DNA from: Entophlyctis helioformis
Taxonomy: Eukaryota > Chytridiomycota > Chytridiomycetes > Chytridiales > Chytriomycetaceae
Reading direction: 5' to 3'
Assembly (NCBI GenBank): GCA_025526915.1
Contig: JAHLKH010000449.1
Span: 1 to 11,983 of the forward strand
Length of the DNA: 11,983 bases
A program made the position numbers and the translations under genes. How positions within the stretch are numbered: the stretch's first letter is position 1; each line of letters opens with the position of its first letter. The notes under the pieces are model-generated. The model was not told the origin of the DNA. It searched no databases and saw only the letters and a program-made list of their open reading frames with translations. Below are positions 7,601-11,983 of this stretch, piece by piece.

Positions 7601-7726
7601 GCATCGGATGTGCGCCAGGCGTTTGTCAAGATCCAGCGCGACGTGGACAGACTCGTCAACCCCGAACTTGCTGCGCAGGTCGAGCCGATGGACGAGAGCC
7701 AGGCATCTGCGGTTGCGGCTGTGTGA
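4662..7726 (+). CDS. Crinkler (CRN)-like effector: ubiquitin-like header, REase-like domain, protein kinase; frame broken in several places
   Basis: The order of domains is that of Crinkler/CR effectors known from oomycetes, chytrids and some other fungi: an N-terminal ubiquitin-like header, then a PD-(D/E)xK-like nuclease fold, then a kinase. Host-directed or inter-organism toxicity is known for some family members; activity here is inference. The preferred start is ATG 4662 (MSDEGQAGG); ATG 4608 is in frame but only 25 nt from the previous stop. About 100 disordered residues precede the header. Introns lie at 5187-5255 and 6067-6168. The stop is TGA 7724-7726; the span is about 965 codons. 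Coding potential steps through the frames 0, 2, 1, 0, 2, 1, 0, 2, always in the same direction. Breaks lie near 5395-5425, 5605-5625, 6555-6565, 6613-6618, 6660-6680 and 6984-6988, plus possibly the first splice junction. It is either a pseudogene or a gene damaged by uncorrected base deletions. Kinase and header motifs are well kept, which argues against old decay. Confidence 0.7.
4971..5186 (+). other. Ubiquitin-like header domain of the Crinkler-like gene
   Basis: About 72 residues in frame 0 run from WVYYTYGGEEHSFKL through VRALKAKVIQHYKL to LAVHLDGDPLADDDIL and ITQLGSLPNLLK. The pattern (beta hairpin, helix with VxxLKxK, then a strand and a D-D-D turn) fits the ubiquitin-like fold of Crinkler headers, which are linked to secretion or targeting. 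A long Ala/Ser/Pro/Gln-rich segment precedes it, which is unusual because the header is normally at the very N-terminus. A near-repeat GTGGCAGTGCGTCTGC occurs twice in that segment, near 4768 and 4807. A generic ubiquitin-like protein is the alternative reading. Confidence 0.62.
5187..5255 (+). other. Spliceosomal intron (69 nt) in the Crinkler-like gene
   Basis: Donor GTATGT follows codon AAA 5184-5186; acceptor is TTGACAG at 5255. A CTGAC motif lies about 30 nt before the acceptor. With this donor the downstream frame meets a stop after about 20 codons. A second GT four bases downstream (GTGTGC at 5191) would keep the frame of the following IAHLLLKGSWIIEAKK segment. Either that weaker donor is used or a base is missing. 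Confidence 0.65.
5690..6345 (+). other. PD-(D/E)xK (REase)-like domain of the Crinkler-like gene
   Basis: Frame 0, interrupted by the intron at 6067-6168. FWHKMEAAPEAGYHIMYH leads to RRRPDIAAC (Asp codon 5877-5879) and PFFLAEVSGF (Glu codon 5973-5975). Then come HKDFQKIACDMMMCMLVW and, after the intron, ELRVYGALIGASSIEF. RPD, then E-x-x, then QK..D is the layout of the restriction-endonuclease fold found in Crinkler effectors. The usual E-x-K is here E-V-S, so the canonical lysine is absent. The Lys residues in HKDFQK might substitute, or the domain may be inactive. Confidence 0.55.
6067..6168 (+). other. Spliceosomal intron (102 nt) inside the REase-like domain
   Basis: Donor GTGAGT at 6067-6072, acceptor CATCTTCAG at 6168, phase 1. 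Joining gives MLVWLG-LFRGASVDMKNEL. The length is a multiple of three and no in-frame stop occurs, so retention would insert 34 residues rather than truncate the protein. Confidence 0.8.
6355..6420 (+). repeat. CAGCAT/CAGCAG repeat coding an Ala/Ser linker
   Basis: Hexamer and triplet repeats encode alternating Ala and Ser between the REase-like and kinase parts of the Crinkler-like gene. It reads as a flexible, low-complexity linker followed by an acidic stretch (EIDEQAL, DEQILEDIAG). Confidence 0.85.
6917..7650 (+). other. Protein kinase domain of the Crinkler-like gene
   Basis: All catalytic landmarks are visible. These are the beta-3 lysine in VCVKHKP (codon 6995-6997), the helix-C glutamate in GWSKEIEM, and the catalytic loop HCDISPSN (Asp codon 7256-7258, Asn codon 7271-7273; HRD with Arg replaced by Cys). 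The metal-binding DFG is in LFDFGSA (Asp 7313-7315). Activation segment end IAPEAL and subdomain IX SDLWSFG follow. The Gly-rich loop is weak (HGITVVFAKERDG, frame 0) and a frame step at 6984-6988 separates it from the rest in frame 2. An active Ser/Thr-type kinase is likely if the full chain is made. The missing Arg of HRD suggests no classical activation-loop control. Confidence 0.85.
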
Positions 7727-7904
7727 GTGGCGAGGCTGAACAACAGCAGCATTGCACAGAATGAGAATGAACATGTTTGCACTTGATGATGAATGCGAGG
7801 CATGTCTGGCTGTTATTGCTGCAATCAAGACACGAAGGACGACTGTGGCTGCAATGGTCGGACGGCGGTCTTGATGCATGTTCATTCTGGCTTGACCAGG
7901 CGAC

Positions 7905-10347
7905 TCACTCCTTGGCTGCACGAGCAGTCGTGGTCAGGAACGTGTCCAGGAAGTGCACCATGGCGATGGCATGCTGCTCCTGCACAGACGTCTGCTTGAA
8001 CACGTGGCCCTCCTTCTCGCCAATGAACAGCCAGCACGGAACGCCGTTGGCATCCAGCTTGTTGGCCATCTGGATCGCCTCGTTGAGCGGCACGCGCACA
8101 TCGTTCTCGCCCTGGCCCATGAACAGCGGCACCGTGATCCTGTCCGTGTGCGTCAGCGGCGAGATGTCGTGCAGGAACGCGCGCATCTCTGGGATCCGCT
8201 CGTCGCCATACTCTGGACGACGGAGATCGCGTCTGAACGGCTGTTGTTGTTTTGGGATGTGTGCCAGTCGGCGTCAGTCGGCGTCAGTTGGTGCGAGTGC
8301 ACTTGGCAGATGTGCAAGCTCGGTGATGGCTGGCTTACTGCTGTCGATTCAAGGAACGTCACAAAGTCACTGATGCCGCACGTGGCGACGCCGCAAGCAA
8401 GGCGTGGCGAGTAGTGCACCAGACTGGCAAGCACCATGTAGCCACCGTCTGTCCATCGCGTCGTTCATCAGCAAGCAGGCACAGAACCACTGCCAGCTGG
8501 CTGCTGGTCAGCCAAGCCAAACACGCACAAACACGTACACGAGCGGCCCATCACACAGACACGCTTGCTGTCGAGACTCGGGTGTGCAGCAATCCAGTCG
8601 AGAATGGCGCCAATATCACTGCCAGTCCAATCCAATCGAGCCGCCAATCGAGTCATCAGTCCGTCAGCCATGCACGCAATGCGGGTCAGCAACCACTCCC
8701 AAGCGGCAACTGCACTCACCGCACAGAGTCTTCGCGTTTCATCTGGTCGTCTGCCTTCATGTATCGAGTGCCGTATCCACGCGATCCGCGCACATTCGGC
8801 GCGATCACGGCAACCCCCATCTCGTTGAGCAGGAACTGGAACGACAGCGTGTGGTTGGCCGGCACAAAGTTGGGCACAAACTGCGACTCGGGTCCGCCGT
8901 GGATGTAAATGACAACAGGGACAGACGCATCCGTCTTGTCGAGCATGTCCTGGCGCGCATACACAAACGCCGGCACGAGCTTGCCGTCAAACGACGCGCA
9001 TCGGATGATCGAGGGGATGGTGACGGGGTATGCAGGCGTGGCTGGCGACGCGACGAGCGTGGTCCATTCGCGGGTGGCGAGATCGACCGTCATGAGCGAG
9101 CCGGGCGATGCAGGCGAGTTGATGGCCACGCAGGCAAGGCTCGACTTGCCATTGAGAGGAGCCGCGCGCTTCTTGAGCATGCACTCGCCAAAGATGCCGG
9201 GCACGGGGGTTGGAACCGACTCGACTGTCGATGTGGCCATGTTGAGGTCAAAGATCGTGGTCCAGCCGTCCTCGTTGGCGAAATAGTACACGTGGTCGTC
9301 GACAACGTCAAAGCTCTCGACGTCCCACTCGAGCCGGACAAGGCCGTTGCCAGACGACGAGACCATCTCGCTGGTGGCCGATGTGGTCAGATCAAACTCG
9401 CACAGAGCAGCAAAGTCGGTGAATGCGTTCGTGATGAACAGGATCTTGGACGCGGCAGACGGGTCCAGCCAGCGCGCGCCAGCAAGCACGACAGGACGGT
9501 CGGCCACGGACAGCGGCGTCATGTCGGCAGCCGTGTACGGCGCAGTGTCGGTGCTGGCAGGACGCTTGGTGCTGACGACAAAGAGGGACATGTCGCTGGC
9601 AGACTTGTACTTGGCGAGCAGAGCGCGGTCGGCATCGGCGGCATAGTCGGCCACAGCCCACATGCCGTCGGTCTCGACCAGCATGAACTCGGATCCGTCG
9701 TCGGCGGACGGGTTGATGGCCGAGCGCACATAGATGTCGCTGTCGCGGTTGTTGCGCTTGGAGCTCGAGTACGCAATGCGGTCGTCGCCAAGCGGCCGCA
9801 CCGCCATCACGCGGCCGTCGGTGTCGATGGGACGCACGGCGCCGCGCGATCCCAGAGCGGCCGGGTACTCGAGGTAGTGCAGCTGCCACACCTCGTTGCC
9901 GGCCGTGTCCATGAGGAAGAAGGCGCCGTCACGCAGCGGCGTCAGGCCGCCGATGTTGCTGCCCTCGCTCGTCTCGGAGATGAACGTGACCCGGACGTGG
10001 TCGGCCGAGCCCGGCACGACAAAGAACACCTCGAGCGACGGGTTGGGCACGGCGGCCGTGGCGTCTGGCCGCTTGAGGAAGAAGACGCCGGCCTCGTACA
10101 GCGAGCCGGGTGCACCCCAGCCGAGATGGTGCAGCGGCTCAGCGCCGGCCATGTAGTCGGGCAGAGCACGCAGGAGGCGGGCGGGCATGGTGGAGCGGTC
10201 GGGCAGGCCAAACGTGGTGACGAGCGGCGCCGGGTGGGCCTCGGGCACGAGGTTGACGGCCAGGATGGCCGATGTCGTGGAGGCTGCGGCGGCAGCAGCG
10301 AGCGTCTTGGCTGCCACGGGGGCCGTTGTTGCAGTGCTGATCGTCAT
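7905..10347 (-). CDS. S9-family serine peptidase (prolyl oligopeptidase / acylaminoacyl-peptidase type)
   Basis: Four exons on the minus strand (10347-8720, 8618-8539, 8448-8339, 8240-7905) encode about 717 residues with no frame break. The N-terminal two thirds is a beta-propeller-like region (for example DSDIYVRSAINPS, SKILFITNAFTDFA, DDHVYYFANEDGWTTIFDLN). The C-terminal alpha/beta-hydrolase part has VVIYIHGGPESQ, NVRGSRGYG, then VMGRSYGGYM with nucleophile Ser569, GQGENDVRVP with Asp653, and EKEGHVF with His685, a complete catalytic triad in family order. It should cleave small peptides, probably from their N-terminal end. The start is uncertain. ATG 10345-10347 gives an Ala-rich leader; an in-frame ATG at 10510-10512 would add 55 residues with a hydrophobic stretch (LAAAAFTVLLW) that resembles a signal peptide. 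The 3' end faces the Crinkler-like gene, 178 nt apart. Confidence 0.92.
8241..8338 (-). other. Intron 3 (98 nt) of the S9 peptidase gene
   Basis: Donor GTAAGC, acceptor CAACAACAG, phase 0; joins TFLESTA to PFRRDLRRPEYGDER. It contains a tandem 10-mer ACTGACGCCG (two copies plus a partial third) that duplicates the CTGAC motif. Confidence 0.88.
8449..8538 (-). other. Intron 2 (90 nt) of the S9 peptidase gene
   Basis: Donor GTACGT, acceptor GGACAG. The splice splits the Tyr codon of the nucleophile motif (T plus AC), joining VCVMGRS to YGGYMVLAS. Reconstituting the G-x-S-Y-G-G elbow confirms both ends. A CTGAC motif is inside. Confidence 0.93.
8619..8719 (-). other. Intron 1 (101 nt) of the S9 peptidase gene
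   Basis: Donor GTGAGT, acceptor CTGGCAG, phase 2; joins MKREDSV-R to DIGAILDWIAAHP as the family requires. Two CTGAC motifs are inside. Confidence 0.93.
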
Positions 10348-10804
10348 GGGCTGCCTGGTTGGTGTTTGGGGCGGGCGGGACAAGGCGGGCGGCGCGGCGA
10401 GTGGAAGCAGGCTGGTGCACGTGGCTGTGCATGTGCACCACAAAAGCACTGTAAAAGCAGCAGCAGCGAGCGTGCTGTGACGCTCATTGCTGGCGATGCT
10501 GACGACGAGCATAAAGCACCACTCTTGGCCCGGCACGATCGCAGGTCAGCGACTTGTGGATCGCTTGCTGCCAGTGCGTGAGCTGTGTCTGCCTCGGCTG
10601 CTGTCCAACGGCTTCTTTGAAGGCGACGATGACAATGGCACCAAGACTGGCTGCTGTCTGCAGCTGGTGATCAACAGACAGCGGCTGCTTGTGTCTTCAT
10701 CAACAAAGTGAACACACTGCGCGAGTCTGGCTGGCTGTCGTGTTCAATGGCAGTGGTGGCTGTTGCACATGGATGTATTGATGACAGACAGATAGACAGA
10801 CAGA
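10348..10804. other. Intergenic stretch between peptidase start and ABC transporter stop
   Basis: This region should hold the peptidase promoter and 5' leader and the transporter 3' UTR. Part of it (10348-10512) could be coding if the peptidase starts at the upstream ATG. I see no other gene and no clear TATA box or AATAAA on the minus strand. Confidence 0.5.
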
Positions 10805-10805
10805 T
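10783..10805 (+). repeat. GACA/GATA tetranucleotide repeat
   Basis: Tandem GACA units with one GATA interruption end at the transporter's stop codon (10805-10807 on the minus strand). Confidence 0.85.
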
Positions 10806-11983
10806 CACACCTGCGAGGCGTTGAAGTGGCCAGACGCAATCTCGCGAATGACGGCAGCGTTGGCAGCACCAGTCGCATCTACAAGCTCGCCAAACACAGA
10901 GCCAGACCGGCCGAGCAGCACATGCGGCGCAGCAAACTCGGCAATCTCGCCCTGGTCAAGCACAATCACGCGGTCAAACGCCGCAATCGTGTTGAGACGG
11001 TGCGCAATGCTCAGCACCGTCGTGTGTGCAAACTGCGACCGGATCGACTCTTGGATGCGCTTGTCGGCCTCGGCATCCACCGACGCCGTCGCCTCGTCCA
11101 TGATGAGCACCTTGGGCCGCGCGAGAATGGCCTTGGCAAGACACAGCAGCTGGCGCTGGCCCATCGACAGGTTGGATCCGTTCTCCTCGATCGCCGCATC
11201 CAGCTTGTCCGTCTGCGCAGCCACGTAGTCCTTGAGACCCACGAGCGACAGCGACTCCCACAGCTGGTCGTCGGTGTATCCCGTCTGCAGCATGTCGAGG
11301 TTGGACCGCACACTTCCCTTGAACAGCACGGGCTCCTGCGGGATGATCTGCAGGCGAGAGCGCAGCGTCTTGAGACCGAGCGTCGCAATGTCGCGGCCAT
11401 CGATGGTGATGGATCCCTTGGATGCCTCCATGATGCGGAACAGGGCCGTCATGAGCGTGCTCTTGCCCGAGCCGGTGCGGCCGACAATGCCGACCTTTTC
11501 GCCAGGACGGATGTCGAGCGACAGGTTCTTGATGACGGCGTGGTCGGGACGCGAGTCGTAGCAGATCTGCAGGTCGCGGATGGCAAGTGCACCGGCAGTC
11601 GCCACTCGTCCTTGGTCGCAGGGTCGTTGGGCATCACGCGCGGTGCCTCGGACGGCAGCTCGTTGGCGTAGTGGTTGAGACGCTCGACGGACGTGAATGA
11701 TGCTTCCACAACTCCCATGTACATGATGGATGAGTTAAGCGAGCTGCTAAGCGTGATCAATGGTTGTCAGAAAGAGACCCGCATTGAACGATCCCTTGAG
11801 CAAGTTTGTCGCAGCCAGAAGGAGCGCCACGAGCGTGATAGTCGACGAAAGCAGCTGAAGTCGCAGACCGAGCCAGTAGTGGATGCTAGACAGAATCGTG
11901 CCCGACGTGCACGATATGTCCGACTTGCGTTCCTGTATGCCGATAAACCTTTCGTCTGCCTTGAATGCCTTGATGGTGGGGAT
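10805..11983 (-). CDS. ABCC/MRP-type ABC transporter, C-terminal TMD2 and NBD2 (partial, two frame breaks)
   Basis: The gene enters from the right edge and ends at TGA 10805-10807. The first segment (11983 to about 11762) is the end of the second membrane domain: TIKAFKADERFIGIQERK and HYWLGLRLQLLSSTITLVAL. The next frame has EASFTSVERLNHYANELP, the family's VER/elbow region. The nucleotide-binding domain 2 has ALAIRDLQICYDS, Walker A GIVGRTGSGKST (about 11461-11495), the Q-loop in IIPQEPVLFKGS, signature LSMGQRQ (about 11155-11175), Walker B KVLIMDEATASVD (about 11080-11118) and switch His in SIAHRLNTI. Catalytic Glu and all ATP-site motifs are present. Breaks: near 11761 one extra base, and at 11600-11602 one missing C (the usual W-P-x-x-G before the NBD reads WRLP). 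Members export glutathione conjugates, drugs or metals, often at vacuole or plasma membrane; substrate here unknown. Confidence 0.9.

Noticed and set aside
8404..10581. 725-codon open frame on the plus strand
   Set aside because: It lies opposite the S9 peptidase, has no recognisable motif, is Arg/His/Gly/Val-rich as expected for an antisense reading of GC-rich coding DNA, and has no plausible ATG start.

Overview
The window is eukaryotic nuclear DNA, most likely from a fungus. It holds short GT-AG introns (69-102 nt), a Pol III-type tRNA gene with a T-run terminator, AATAAA signals, and eukaryote-specific domains (SET/MYND, SUN, F-box/LRR, ABCC transporter, Crinkler-type effector). GC-rich coding DNA, compact introns and a Crinkler-like UBL/nuclease/kinase gene fit a zoosporic fungus such as a chytrid, but that placement is inference.

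Layout, left to right. Positions 1-395 (+) hold the 3' end of a SET-domain protein with a C-terminal MYND finger. A gene-poor stretch leads to tRNA-Phe(GAA) at 862-934. Positions 1048-1690 (+) hold a SUN domain (nuclear-envelope LINC type) whose 5' part I cannot find. Positions 1915-3586 (+) hold an F-box/leucine-rich-repeat protein. Positions 3966-4583 (+) hold a small single-pass membrane protein with one intron. Positions 4662-7726 (+) hold a large Crinkler-like gene: ubiquitin-like header, PD-(D/E)xK-like domain and C-terminal protein kinase. Positions 7905-10347 (-) hold an intact four-exon S9 prolyl-oligopeptidase-family serine peptidase. Positions 10805-11983 (-) hold the C-terminal end of an ABCC/MRP transporter that runs off the right edge. 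The Crinkler-like gene and the peptidase converge; the peptidase and transporter lie in tandem on the minus strand.

The genes do not form a pathway; this looks like an ordinary chromosomal arm segment with one effector-type gene. The striking shared feature is that several conserved domains are broken by single-base frame steps, mostly as if one base were missing: the MYND finger, the SUN FPVQ motif, the ABCC linker, and at least six places in the Crinkler-like gene. Two steps go the other way (F-box gene and ABCC gene). The S9 peptidase and the small membrane protein are unbroken. Uncorrected single-base assembly errors explain the scattered cases best. The higher density in the Crinkler-like gene could also mean decay into a pseudogene.
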